15,144 nt of DNA from an uncultured Anaerolineae bacterium (GTDB taxonomy: Bacteria > Chloroflexota > Anaerolineae > Anaerolineales > Villigracilaceae). The notes under the pieces were generated by a model, which was not told the DNA's origin, made no database searches, and was given only the letters and a program-made list of their open reading frames with translations. The position numbers were made by a program, and so were the translations under genes. Each line of letters begins with the position of its first letter. Positions within the stretch are counted from its first letter, which is position 1. Shown here in pieces: positions 1 through 7,173 of this stretch. The stretch lies in NCBI GenBank assembly GCA_903854805.1, contig CAINXK010000080.1, positions 1-15,144 on the forward strand, in the 5' to 3' direction.

Positions 1-97
1 CCTCATCCACTGGCCAACCCAGCCCGGTGCGCAAATACTTGACGAGTGATGGGAAATCTTTTATGGCTTGAATATCGGCGAAATTGTTGCTGGGCAT
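1..97 (-). CDS. N-terminus of a probable Eco57I-type DNA methylase (partial, runs off left edge)
   Basis: An open frame begins with ATG at 97-95 on the minus strand and leaves the window after 32 codons. A GGAG ribosome-binding site lies eight bases upstream (106-109). The visible residues begin MPSNNFADIQAIKDFP and continue into a segment reading SLVKYLRTGLGWPVDE. From memory, the pattern of an asparagine-rich start, 'I..FP.LV.YLR..L.WP' and acidic residues is typical of the start of large Eco57I-type class I SAM-dependent DNA methylases (type IIG/IIL and DISARM-like systems). It lies 160 bases downstream of the DUF3800 gene on the same strand, so it may be the third gene of the helicase operon. 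The frame and start are seen directly. The methylase identity is inferred from only 32 residues and needs the neighbouring sequence. Confidence 0.5.
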   Translation of the reverse strand, partial: MPSNNFADIQAIKDFPSLVKYLRTGLGWPVDE

Positions 98-257
98 GGG
101 AGGTGCTCCGTTAAAAAGTTGACTATTGGCCTGAAAGTGAGTATGATGAAAGAGTAAAAGCTTTACGGCTTGTCCTGCCCTGCGAAAGGTCGCCTACTGT
201 GGCGGCCCCGCCCCCGTCTGGAAGTGATGACGGACCGGCTAGCAGGGCGGGTTGCTT

Positions 258-878
258 TTAACGATACTCAATCAGATTTTTCATTTTGCTGGCAATCGCA
301 TCAAATGCCTGCGCTTCTCCATGCGAGTCGCGTCGCAAAATTGCGCCTGCCACCAAATCCGCAACCTGGATCAACGGCTCACTCTGTGAGCGTTTTGTAA
401 GCACACGGTTGAACTGTCGCGGAATGTTGCGCTTCTTCATATAACGTCGAAATTCAAGCGGCAGGTTCGGCTCGCCACCAAATTCATCCAGGATCAGGGT
501 TGCGCCTTCGCGTTGCTCAGCAGGAATTGCCTGTAAAAGTTCGGTGATAAAAAAGAGATAGAAACCCAGTCGGTGCATCACTTTAAAGGGATCGGGGAGA
601 GTCGTTTTATCCACAATGAGTGCCCATGCAGAAAAATCCATGCTCCTCAGCGCGCCGAAAACCTTCTCTCGCAGTTTGGCTGATGTCCCCATTGCATTGA
701 AACCAAATTCATACCTGGATGGCAGGTTCAATTCCTGGCGCACCTCATCCAGTTTTTGTCGCAGTCCCTGCGGATCTATTGTGGAAATAACAGCCATTAC
801 AAAATAGCGCGAAGCGCCTTTGCCAAAGTTAAAACTGACGTCGCCAGATTCGTCGCCGGCGAAAGTAAGTGTGATCAT
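258..878 (-). CDS. DUF3800 domain protein
   Basis: This 206-residue protein matches the DUF3800 family, thought to have an RNase H-like fold and often found in mobile and defence regions. The hallmarks are visible: an early acidic DESG (residues 9-12) after a hydrophobic strand, a LILDE strand motif (128-132), and a C-terminal QSEPLIQVADLVAGAI segment (165-180) with the conserved Gln and Asp. The acidic residues suggest a metal-dependent nuclease-like active site, but no activity is firmly established for the family. Its ATG (878-876) shares one base with the TAA stop of the upstream helicase gene (880-878, TAATG), which implies translational coupling and joint function. No internal breaks are seen, and length is normal for the family. 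Family call is firm; a role as nuclease or accessory effector of the helicase system is inference. Confidence 0.88.
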   Translation of the reverse strand: MITLTFAGDESGDVSFNFGKGASRYFVMAVISTIDPQGLRQKLDEVRQELNLPSRYEFGFNAMGTSAKLREKVFGALRSMDFSAWALIVDKTTLPDPFKVMHRLGFYLFFITELLQAIPAEQREGATLILDEFGGEPNLPLEFRRYMKKRNIPRQFNRVLTKRSQSEPLIQVADLVAGAILRRDSHGEAQAFDAIASKMKNLIEYR

Positions 879-3800
879 TAATTCAACTCCATCCAGGCCT
901 TCAACACCGGCCTGACGCCCACCGGCGCCTGGCGCGGCTTCAGATATTCGTCTTTAATAAAGGCTTCCACCTCTTTGCGCGCACCCACCAATGTGGGCTG
1001 CGGCGTAATGCACTGGCGCGGCGTCTGCGGGTCACAGCGGATGACACGGTTGATCGACTCGGCATCTTCCAGGATATTCCCATTCTCTAAATCCAACAAA
1101 TACCACTGTGCCGAGCCAGTCTCCAGGCTCCAATTACCTTCGGAATCCGGCCCTGGCAGCTGGTAGCAGAAAAAGACAGCACGGGCCCCCTGACTGGGGT
1201 GGCTGCGCCCACTGAAAACACGCAGTGGCAGGCTTGCCAGGCTTTGCTCCAGGCCAGGGTGTGCATTTAACAGGTCGTGGTAGGCCAGGCGCATTTCCTC
1301 GGTCGGCGTTGTGACACCTTCATAAGCCTGGTTGAATTCCTTGAGCGCCTCAAAATCATCATCCGGGCGCAGCAGTTTTGAACCTTCGATGCCGAAAATC
1401 TTGGAAATGCGCAGGGTCTTGTGCGCAACGCGTTCATACAATTTGAGTAAGTCATTTAGTTCACCGGGCGGTAAAAAGTTCCAGAAATGCACCGCCCCAC
1501 GCAGCGCCTGCACTTCGGGGTGGTCTGCCAGCAGTTCGGCTTCCACTTGCGGGTCAAGCCGCCGGTCCACGCGCCCAATGCGCTGCATCAGCCGCACCGG
1601 GTTCCAGTGCAGATCATAGTTAATCATCAGGCTGGCATCCTGCAAATTCAAGCCTTCCGAAAGCACATCCGTACTGATCAAGACGCGTGTTTCAGCCTGT
1701 CCCTGCGCGGCAAGCTTCGCGCTGGAAGAATCGTTGTAATATGGCGCAAAAGCTATAATGGCCTCACCCCGATCTTCTGCCGAACCACTATCAACTTCCG
1801 CCAGCTGGTTCAACCCGGCAGCCTTGAGCGCCTTGTATAAATAGCGGGCCGTATCGCGATACTCACTAAAGATCAATACTTTATGTTTGCCCAAAAGCGC
1901 ATCGTTTTTTAGCAGGTCAATCAGTGTTTGCAGTTTGTCATCATTTGATGGAGAGAAATCGCGCAAATATTTCAGGAATTCAACCAATTGATCCATATCC
2001 AGGAAGGTTTCATCCAGGATTTCTTCCACGCGATATTCCTTGCGTGAAAGTTTATCCACACCTGCGAGCAGTTCTGCCGGCAAGCTGGCATCTTCTTCGG
2101 TATCAAAGTCCATTTCGATTTCATCAACGCCATCTTTTTCACGGCGGTGAGAATTGATGCGCACAAGGATTTCATTGTGCTGATCCTTCCAGCGTTCCAG
2201 GCGGCGTTTGTCGGCTGCGCTATCAGAGTGCACATGCACCCAGGCCAGCAGTTTCAGCAATAATCCTTCGCAGGTCGATTGAAAAGCCCAGGCTGAGCTC
2301 TCGAAACGTTTGAGCAGCATGGTCCGGATCAGTCCGACGATTTGCTCCTGGCGGCCTTTTTCAAACTGAAATTCCTGATTGGTCATGATGTTATCCAGCG
2401 AAAGCTGCGCCGGATAAGAAAGCGGGTTATAGATGGCCAGCGAGAGCAGCGGTTTCTGCTTGTTAAAAGCACGCTCCAACTCGCCCAGCAGTCCTCCATA
2501 AGTTTTGGCCAGCGAATATTTACCCACCTGAGGCGCTGAACGTTCCGGGAAGACTACCTGCGCCCCGCCGTGCTGTACCTGGCTGCGGCGCGCATAGGCC
2601 CGGCTGCGCTGCACCACCAGGTCGCGGAACAGGCTGTCGTTGGAGAGGATTTTTTCAGCTTCTGCAGTACTCAATTCCGCGCCGGCGTCGCCCACCAACT
2701 GCTTGAGCGCTTTCTCCAGCTCGCGAAAATGACCGATCAGGCTGTGGATTCCCAGCCTGCGGAAGTAGTCTGGCTGGCGGCGCGAGAACAGTTCAAGCAG
2801 GTGCTGCAGGTCGAGGGTGCTGTTGTTGATCGGAGTGGCGGTTAAAAGGAAGAGCTGCTTGCCATCTAGCATCGTGAACAGCTTCTTATAGTTGGAAGTC
2901 GCCTGATTGCGGAAGTGGTGCGCCTCATCAATTAAAATGGCATCCGCTTTTTCAGCGATCTCGGCCATGCGCTGGGGGTAGTCGCCGCTGCGCAGCAGGT
3001 CGGTATGGTTATAGATGACCAGGTTGCTGAACGCGCCCGAAACCCCAGGCAAATACTTGCGCAGTTTGGCTTCCCAGACCGGGCCGCGCGCTGATTTGGG
3101 CACGATCAGCGCCACGCGCTTGCGGTCAAACAGCAGGCGCTCGATCAACATCAAGCCGATAAAAGTTTTTCCCAGGCCTACGCTGTCACACAGTAGGGCG
3201 CCATTGTACTGCCCGGCCATCTTCACCATGGCGTGATAGCCTTCCTTCTGATAATGGTCCAGGATCGGGTACATCACCGAGCCGCTGCGTTCCCATTCGC
3301 TGGCGGTTAGTTCGTGTCCCTGGAAAAACTCATACAGGGACTTCATGTAGACTTCAAAAGGTGTGAACTGGCGGGTGTGGCGCTCGATGGTCTTGAGCAA
3401 TTCTGGGGTGACTTCCTCGGATTGTTCCCAGTAATGCTCATACCATTCCTGCAGCTCTTCCACATCGTGGCGAATGCGCACGTTAAGTTCCACGTTATCT
3501 GTCAGACCTGGATAGGTGAAATTGCTCGAGCCAACCAGCGCCACTGGACCAATCACATCCAGTTTGGCATGCGTAATATAAGCCTTGGCATGGAATTTGC
3601 GTTCCTTGTACACCCTGCAGGAGATTTTCCCGTTCTGCATGGCTTCCACAATTGCCGGGACCCCACTCAGAAAATCGTTTTTCTCTTTTTCTGCTTCGAT
3701 GCTGGCGTCGAGCTTTTGCTCCAGCCCGCTCAACGCTTTCTCGAAGGCCTGGCGTGTGCGCAGGCTGACTTCATCCCCCATTAAGATGCGAATATTCTCC

Positions 3801-4006
3801 AACTTTTGCCACTGACCTTCAAGCGCCAGCAAGGCACCGATCTCAAAATACCCGGTAGCCACATCCATCGAGCGGGCAATATCGCACCAATCATGCAAGT
3901 AGCGCGCCGCTTTCCATTGCTCATCGCTGTTATCTACGATAAACAAGTCGCTGCTGCGCCTTGATCCTTCTTTTGCGGCTGGGTCGGATAATTTATCAGT
4001 GGGCAT
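878..4006 (-). CDS. PLD-domain plus SNF2/superfamily 2 helicase, putative defence helicase
   Basis: A 1042-residue cytoplasmic protein. Residues about 20-200 form a phospholipase D-like domain with one HxK motif (HAK, 139-141) followed by GSSNF (159-163) and an acidic position in NVELNV. A helicase of the SNF2/superfamily 2 type follows: Walker A DSVGLGKT (274-281), DEAH box (360-363), TATP (389-392), a long insertion of about 300 residues, helicase C region KVLIFSEYRDTARYL (709-723), motif V STDVLSEGLNL (778-788) and arginine-finger motif VI QRIGRVDR (808-815). Such PLD-helicase fusions are ATP-driven DNA translocases found in restriction and phage-defence loci and related to the DISARM SNF2 helicase. 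The start is supported by AAGG seven bases upstream. It leads an operon with DUF3800 (one-base overlap) and the methylase-like gene at the left edge. One HKD motif means that nuclease activity would need dimerisation, or the domain only binds. Confidence 0.9.
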   Translation of the reverse strand: MPTDKLSDPAAKEGSRRSSDLFIVDNSDEQWKAARYLHDWCDIARSMDVATGYFEIGALLALEGQWQKLENIRILMGDEVSLRTRQAFEKALSGLEQKLDASIEAEKEKNDFLSGVPAIVEAMQNGKISCRVYKERKFHAKAYITHAKLDVIGPVALVGSSNFTYPGLTDNVELNVRIRHDVEELQEWYEHYWEQSEEVTPELLKTIERHTRQFTPFEVYMKSLYEFFQGHELTASEWERSGSVMYPILDHYQKEGYHAMVKMAGQYNGALLCDSVGLGKTFIGLMLIERLLFDRKRVALIVPKSARGPVWEAKLRKYLPGVSGAFSNLVIYNHTDLLRSGDYPQRMAEIAEKADAILIDEAHHFRNQATSNYKKLFTMLDGKQLFLLTATPINNSTLDLQHLLELFSRRQPDYFRRLGIHSLIGHFRELEKALKQLVGDAGAELSTAEAEKILSNDSLFRDLVVQRSRAYARRSQVQHGGAQVVFPERSAPQVGKYSLAKTYGGLLGELERAFNKQKPLLSLAIYNPLSYPAQLSLDNIMTNQEFQFEKGRQEQIVGLIRTMLLKRFESSAWAFQSTCEGLLLKLLAWVHVHSDSAADKRRLERWKDQHNEILVRINSHRREKDGVDEIEMDFDTEEDASLPAELLAGVDKLSRKEYRVEEILDETFLDMDQLVEFLKYLRDFSPSNDDKLQTLIDLLKNDALLGKHKVLIFSEYRDTARYLYKALKAAGLNQLAEVDSGSAEDRGEAIIAFAPYYNDSSSAKLAAQGQAETRVLISTDVLSEGLNLQDASLMINYDLHWNPVRLMQRIGRVDRRLDPQVEAELLADHPEVQALRGAVHFWNFLPPGELNDLLKLYERVAHKTLRISKIFGIEGSKLLRPDDDFEALKEFNQAYEGVTTPTEEMRLAYHDLLNAHPGLEQSLASLPLRVFSGRSHPSQGARAVFFCYQLPGPDSEGNWSLETGSAQWYLLDLENGNILEDAESINRVIRCDPQTPRQCITPQPTLVGARKEVEAFIKDEYLKPRQAPVGVRPVLKAWMELN

Positions 4007-4067
4007 ACGGCAACCTTGATGAAGGAATTACGATACCCCCAACGAACACACCCAGAATGGGCACCGT

Positions 4068-4097
4068 ATTATATGATTATACAGGCAACACGATCAA
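4068..4097 (-). promoter_or_regulatory. Promoter of the helicase operon
   Basis: Read on the minus strand, TTGATC (4097-4092) is followed after 18 bases by a perfect TATAAT (4073-4068). A second TATAAT lies eight bases upstream (4081-4076). Transcription would start near 4061, leaving a leader of about 55 bases before the helicase ATG at 4006. Two overlapping -10 boxes in tandem are unusual and may give two start sites. Confidence 0.6.
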
Positions 4098-4141
4098 CGA
4101 AACCGGTTTTGCTACAATTTTCTGCATATCGAATGTCTTAA

Positions 4142-4155
4142 ATAGCAATTGCTAT
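4142..4155. promoter_or_regulatory. 14-bp perfect palindrome upstream of the defence operon
   Basis: ATAGCAATTGCTAT is a perfect two-fold palindrome about 45 bases upstream of the -35 box of the helicase promoter. It lies inside a wider inverted pair, CATATC (4125-4130) and GATATG (4160-4165). Position and symmetry fit a regulator-binding site, but no regulator gene is adjacent and the surrounding DNA is AT-rich, so chance cannot be excluded. Confidence 0.3.
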
Positions 4156-4275
4156 GCTTGATATGTAATATGGTTTTCGGTTGCAATACCTGTGAATTTC
4201 CTATTCGAAAATATTTAGCTTTTAGTTTGTAATAATTCTCTCAATCCGGCTACCAGCCACATTTTCCAGCTTCTT

Positions 4276-4598
4276 TCAGGCGACATGCACAGCCTCGCTA
4301 AGAATAGATTCACGCATGGATGGTCTTAATGCATCTGGAGTTACCAGATCGATGCGGCGTTTGGTCAGCTTTTCCAGGTAATATTTCAAACGGATAAAAT
4401 CGAATAAACTTACTGGCTGATCAAATTCAACCAACACGTCAATGTCACTGTTGTGGGTTGCCTCACCACGTGCAAAGGAGCCAAACACGGCCACCTACTC
4501 GACCCCGTGCTGGATCAGTTCCGACCGGTGTTCCTTCAAGAGTTGTGACACTATCTCAAACGATTTTTCAACTCTTGCAGGTTTTCGAGAATATTGGG
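4276..4598 (-). pseudogene. Decayed MNT-type minimal nucleotidyltransferase (antitoxin-like)
   Basis: The C-terminal 72 codons (4494-4276) encode VAVFGSFARGEA...SDIDVLVEF and later RRIDLV. This is the GSx10DxD motif plus third acidic residue of MNT nucleotidyltransferases such as the MntA/HepT-type antitoxins that AMPylate a partner. The missing N-terminus is still readable upstream. EIVSQLLKEHRSELIQHGVE lies in the same frame but is cut off by an in-frame TAG (4497-4495). Before that, PNILENLQELKNRL lies in a shifted frame (about 4598-4558), consistent with loss of one base near 4557. No clear start codon remains. So the gene carries a lost start, a frameshift and a nonsense codon while keeping an intact catalytic core. 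It follows the decayed partner gene on the same strand. A truncated product from GTG at 4494 is conceivable but would lack the first helix. Confidence 0.8.
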
Positions 4599-4618
4599 GT
4601 TTCCGTATTATCCAAGAG

Positions 4619-5114
4619 TTACCCCTTTCGGTATTCAAGCCCTTTTTGCCACACCTCTTCGGCGTGCTGGTAAGTGGCCAGCCAGTTAACATACGACCCG
4701 CTCAACTGCTTGTGACGCTTTGCCAGCGCGCGCAAGTTTTCTTCCGGGTCATCAACTAGATTCAGCCCCAAATCTGCAGAGAAAAGATCGGGCAGGGATA
4801 CTCCCGGTCAATTGGTACTTTTTTGCCAGGAAAACTGCGGCTGTGTAATAACAACGAAGTGTCAGCAAAGCTGCTGGTTCAAGTTTCCTCGCCGCTGTCC
4901 GTACATTTGCAGCATATTGAGGATATTCCAGAAAAAGGGGAATTAGCGATAGCCGCAAGCGAGCTTCGTTGCTTTGCGCCAGCGCGGAGATCGGCCTGAG
5001 AGGCTGGGTATGCAAAGACTCATCCACCCCATGACCGCCCATGATGAAATTAACCCCCAACGCGTGAAGGGCGTTCGCAAGTTGATCGCCTGTGGTTGTG
5101 GTGTAGTTACCCAT
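4619..5114 (-). pseudogene. Frameshifted partner gene of the MNT nucleotidyltransferase, uncharacterised family
   Basis: From ATG at 5114 the frame reads MGNYTTTTGDQLANALHALG, then LSLIPLFLEYPQYAANV and LTLRCYYTAAVFLAKKYQLTG, after which it becomes nonsense. The neighbouring frame continues sensibly from about 4798: SLPDLFSADLGLNLVDDPEE, then a segment ending LAKRH, SYVNWLATYQHAEEVW and a TAA at 4621-4619. A frame change near 4798-4802 therefore breaks a protein of about 165 residues. The family looks cytoplasmic and helical; I know it only as an unnamed neighbour of MNT nucleotidyltransferases in Chloroflexota. The nucleotidyltransferase remnant starts about 20 bases downstream, so the two were once a pair. 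A second relic of this family lies at 8998-9300. Function, possibly as toxin or regulator, is unknown. Confidence 0.7.
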
Positions 5115-5120
5115 GCGTAA

Positions 5121-5126
5121 ATTATA
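5121..5126 (-). promoter_or_regulatory. -10 box placed for a leaderless transcript of the broken partner gene
   Basis: A perfect TATAAT on the minus strand ends six bases before the ATG at 5114, so transcription would begin at about the start codon itself. No ribosome-binding site lies between them and no good -35 is seen. This supports 5114 as the original start and suggests a leaderless mRNA. Confidence 0.4.
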
Positions 5127-5197
5127 CATCGATGACACGTTGCATGCGCACCAGCCTAGCCGCATTATGCTAAACTAATTCAACACCCCTCACTTTT

Positions 5198-5476
5198 TCA
5201 AAACCTATCCACCGGTGACCCCAGCATGTGCGTTGCTTTATTAGCCGCTTCGGTCTGGGCCAGGTAACGGCGCAGGACGGTCAAATCGGAATGCCCCATC
5301 AATTTTTGCAGGGCAAAGATGTTGACTCCGTTGCGCAGCATGGTGATGGCAAAAGCCCTTCTGAAAATGTGCAGGGTGGGTTTTCCTTCGAGTCTCGCCT
5401 TTTTTGTGCATCTTTCGAGGATCTGGTTCAAGCCAGCATAGGTTAACCTTGAAGCGTTCTTGGAGACTCTCCACAC
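5198..5476 (-). pseudogene. Tyrosine recombinase, C-terminal catalytic remnant
   Basis: The last 92 codons of a XerC/D-like phage integrase family protein remain. Visible catalytic residues are HIFR (H36, R39), the GH of LMGHSDLTVLRRYLAQTE (H62) and the nucleophilic tyrosine (Y71), ending GSPVDRF before the stop. The N-terminal DNA-binding domain and the first catalytic Arg and Lys are missing. A full protein needs about 300 residues; the same frame meets a stop just upstream of about 5500 and no continuation is recognisable beyond it. The GTG at 5476 is therefore only the first start codon in what is left. This is strong evidence for a former mobile element or integron-like recombinase at this edge of the relic cluster; the fragment cannot be active alone. 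Confidence 0.85.
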
Positions 5477-5876
5477 GGAGTTCTTCGAAGCGAGAAAAAA
5501 CTCGAATGATTACTCGCAGCTGAAGAGCGAGGAGCAAGGAACGAGGAAATACAGGTACTTTATATCGGGCGGTCCGAGACACTTAGGGCTCGCATCAAGC
5601 AACATCGCAGCCCTGAGGGTCGAGGCGTTTTTTTCGCTCCATCCCCAGCGTTCGGTTGCGGGAAACAACTCAGAGATAACAATATTCATCTTGAAGTTCA
5701 ACGGCATTAATAACTTGCTAATCCAGGCAATAGAAGATGGTTTCTTGGAATTCCTCAATCCGGCATTTGGGCGCAAAGGAGAGCAATGACAGGATAGTAA
5801 ATTCCAAAAACTGGTTGTCCCAAACCAAAGACACATTCCACCGTATGTCTATGGTTTTTCGCCAGAGTCCAGCTAT
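5477..5876. other. Gene-free stretch upstream of the membrane protein genes
   Basis: No recognisable gene. Open frames of just over 100 codons exist on both strands over much the same bases (plus 5460-5789; minus 5836-5510). Neither shows a known motif or a convincing ribosome-binding site. The plus-strand frame contains a fairly protein-like stretch near 5700-5789 (ILKFNGINNLLIQAIEDGF) that I could not assign. It may be debris from whatever truncated the recombinase. Confidence 0.5.
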
Positions 5877-5885
5877 TGATATAAT
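5877..5885 (+). promoter_or_regulatory. Extended -10 promoter for the membrane protein genes
   Basis: TGATATAAT combines a perfect -10 hexamer with the upstream TG of an extended -10 element, which tolerates the poor -35 seen here (TTTCGC, 17 bases upstream). Transcription would start near 5892, giving a leader of about 120 bases before the ATG at 6013. Confidence 0.4.
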
Positions 5886-5937
5886 TCAAAAGCTTCAGAA
5901 TTTCCTTGTGCTTTAATAAACTGCAAACCAGAACGCA

Positions 5938-5954
5938 ACCCTTTTAAAAAGGGT
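5938..5954. promoter_or_regulatory. 17-bp palindrome in the leader of the membrane protein gene
   Basis: ACCCTTTT and AAAAGGGT are perfect inverted arms around a single A. The one-base loop disfavours a simple RNA hairpin, so a DNA-binding site is a better guess than a terminator. It sits between the putative promoter and the gene start. Confidence 0.3.
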
Positions 5955-6012
5955 AGAATAATCACTGCACTTTTGATTGCATGACCAAATGATAACAAAA
6001 AGGAAGGTATAT

Positions 6013-7032
6013 ATGTATCGCTCAAGGTTGCTTTTATTTGGAGTTATATTGAGTATATTTCTTTCGATAATTACCGTTGGAGCACAGTTTCAATATATTT
6101 ATACTTCTTTTGGACCCAAATATATAATTAAGGAAGATTACGACAGGCATTTATCACGGATATCAGGTATTGCGGCTGCTCCTTTACGGTATAGGGTCTT
6201 GACCGATTATGTCCTTGGGAAGGTTATGAAGCTGTTCCCGGCGCAAGACAATCAGGAACGCGCTCGTATTTATGAAAAAGTCGCTTTTGGATTTCGAATT
6301 GGCCAGAACATTATCATCTTTTTACTGGCACTTTTTTATTTTCGATCTTTGAAATTATCATTCCAGTTTTCTTTTATAGGCATGATCCTTTGTGCCTACG
6401 GCATGTGTTTTGCTTTTGTTCAATCAGATTTATCATATTACATATATACTCAAATCGCGTTTTTTCTTCTCGCAGCCACGTTGATCAATTTCCAGAAATA
6501 TAATTGGCTTATTCCTCTAACCATAATTGCAGCTTTTAATCGCGAGGAAGCAATTTTCATTCCTCTAATGCTTTTAGGCTGTCAAATAATCCACTTTAAC
6601 TTCAAGATATTTGACAAACGTACTGTACTATTACAAGCCTCGCAGTTGATATTTTGTTTTGGCTCATATTTCTTGATTTACTTTGGATTGAGGTATGTAT
6701 TAGGGTCTGCAGGTTATTCAATTAGTCGATATGGGATGGTTTTTCCAGGGTTGGAATTGTTTCGCTTAAACTTTTTAAATCCAGATACATGGATAGGATT
6801 ATCTTTAATGTACAGTGGTTTGCCTTTTATTATTTTATACTTTAGGAAATGGCCCGCAATTTTAAAGTCATACCTGATATGCTTGGTTTTGCCATGGTTT
6901 ATGCTTGAATTTGCTTTCGGCTCATCAGACGAAACGCGATTATTCCTGGTTCCCCTATTTATTGTCTTTGTGCCTGCTACTATTTTTATGTTATCAAACT
7001 TAAACCCTGAAATGCAGAAAAACAAAGTTTGA
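6013..7032 (+). CDS. Polytopic membrane protein, possibly GT-C-like
   Basis: A 339-residue integral membrane protein with about eight to ten hydrophobic segments (the first at residues 5-23). ATG 6013 is chosen because AGGAAGG (6001-6007) sits five bases before it; the frame is open further upstream to a TTG at 5977, but without such a site. Conserved-looking soluble motifs are RYRVL (59-63) in the first loop, NREE (176-179) and SSDETRLF (304-311) before the last helix. This arrangement recalls uncharacterised bacterial GT-C-fold or polymer-biosynthesis membrane proteins, where the ETR segment faces the lipid-linked substrate, but I cannot assign a reaction. The gene is clearly AT-rich, rich in TTT, ATT and AAT codons, like the next gene and unlike the rest of the window, which suggests transfer. 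The following glycosyltransferase gene makes a role in surface glycan synthesis plausible. Confidence 0.8.
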   Translation: MYRSRLLLFGVILSIFLSIITVGAQFQYIYTSFGPKYIIKEDYDRHLSRISGIAAAPLRYRVLTDYVLGKVMKLFPAQDNQERARIYEKVAFGFRIGQNIIIFLLALFYFRSLKLSFQFSFIGMILCAYGMCFAFVQSDLSYYIYTQIAFFLLAATLINFQKYNWLIPLTIIAAFNREEAIFIPLMLLGCQIIHFNFKIFDKRTVLLQASQLIFCFGSYFLIYFGLRYVLGSAGYSISRYGMVFPGLELFRLNFLNPDTWIGLSLMYSGLPFIILYFRKWPAILKSYLICLVLPWFMLEFAFGSSDETRLFLVPLFIVFVPATIFMLSNLNPEMQKNKV

Positions 7033-7059
7033 AATTATTTTTTCGTAATTTCTTCTTTA

Positions 7060-7099
7060 CTATGGTAGTCAATCATTCTTCGCCGATTGACTACCATGG
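7060..7099 (+). terminator. Long hairpin between the two membrane protein genes
   Basis: ATGGTAGTCAATC (7062-7074) pairs perfectly with GATTGACTACCAT (7085-7097) around a 10-base loop, and the stem extends by a G-T and a C-G pair. It starts 28 bases after the upstream stop. No T run follows (GATCCTATTATTC), so it is at best a weak intrinsic terminator and may instead protect the 3' end or act as a regulatory element. Confidence 0.45.
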
Positions 7100-7173
7100 G
7101 ATCCTATTATTCAAAAAGCAAATCTTTGTATTCTATGTTTGTAAAAATTTATAAAGATTAAGGAATTGTCAAA

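Noticed and set aside
177..248. Inverted pair GCCCTGC (177-183) and GCAGGGC (242-248) between DUF3800 and the left-edge gene
   Set aside because: The seven-base arms are 58 bases apart in GC-rich DNA, with no T run; most likely chance, and termination there would contradict a shared operon.
1332..3815. Several plus-strand open frames of 60-160 codons opposite the helicase gene
   Set aside because: They are antisense shadows of a long, motif-complete coding region and show no motifs of their own.
5510..5836. Minus-strand open frame of 108 codons in the gap before the membrane genes
   Set aside because: The overlapping plus-strand frame is equally open, no family is recognised, and composition and start context are not gene-like.
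5977..6012. Upstream TTG start for the first membrane protein
   Set aside because: The AGGAAGG site is placed correctly only for the ATG at 6013; the 12 extra residues are charged and precede a good membrane-protein N-terminus.
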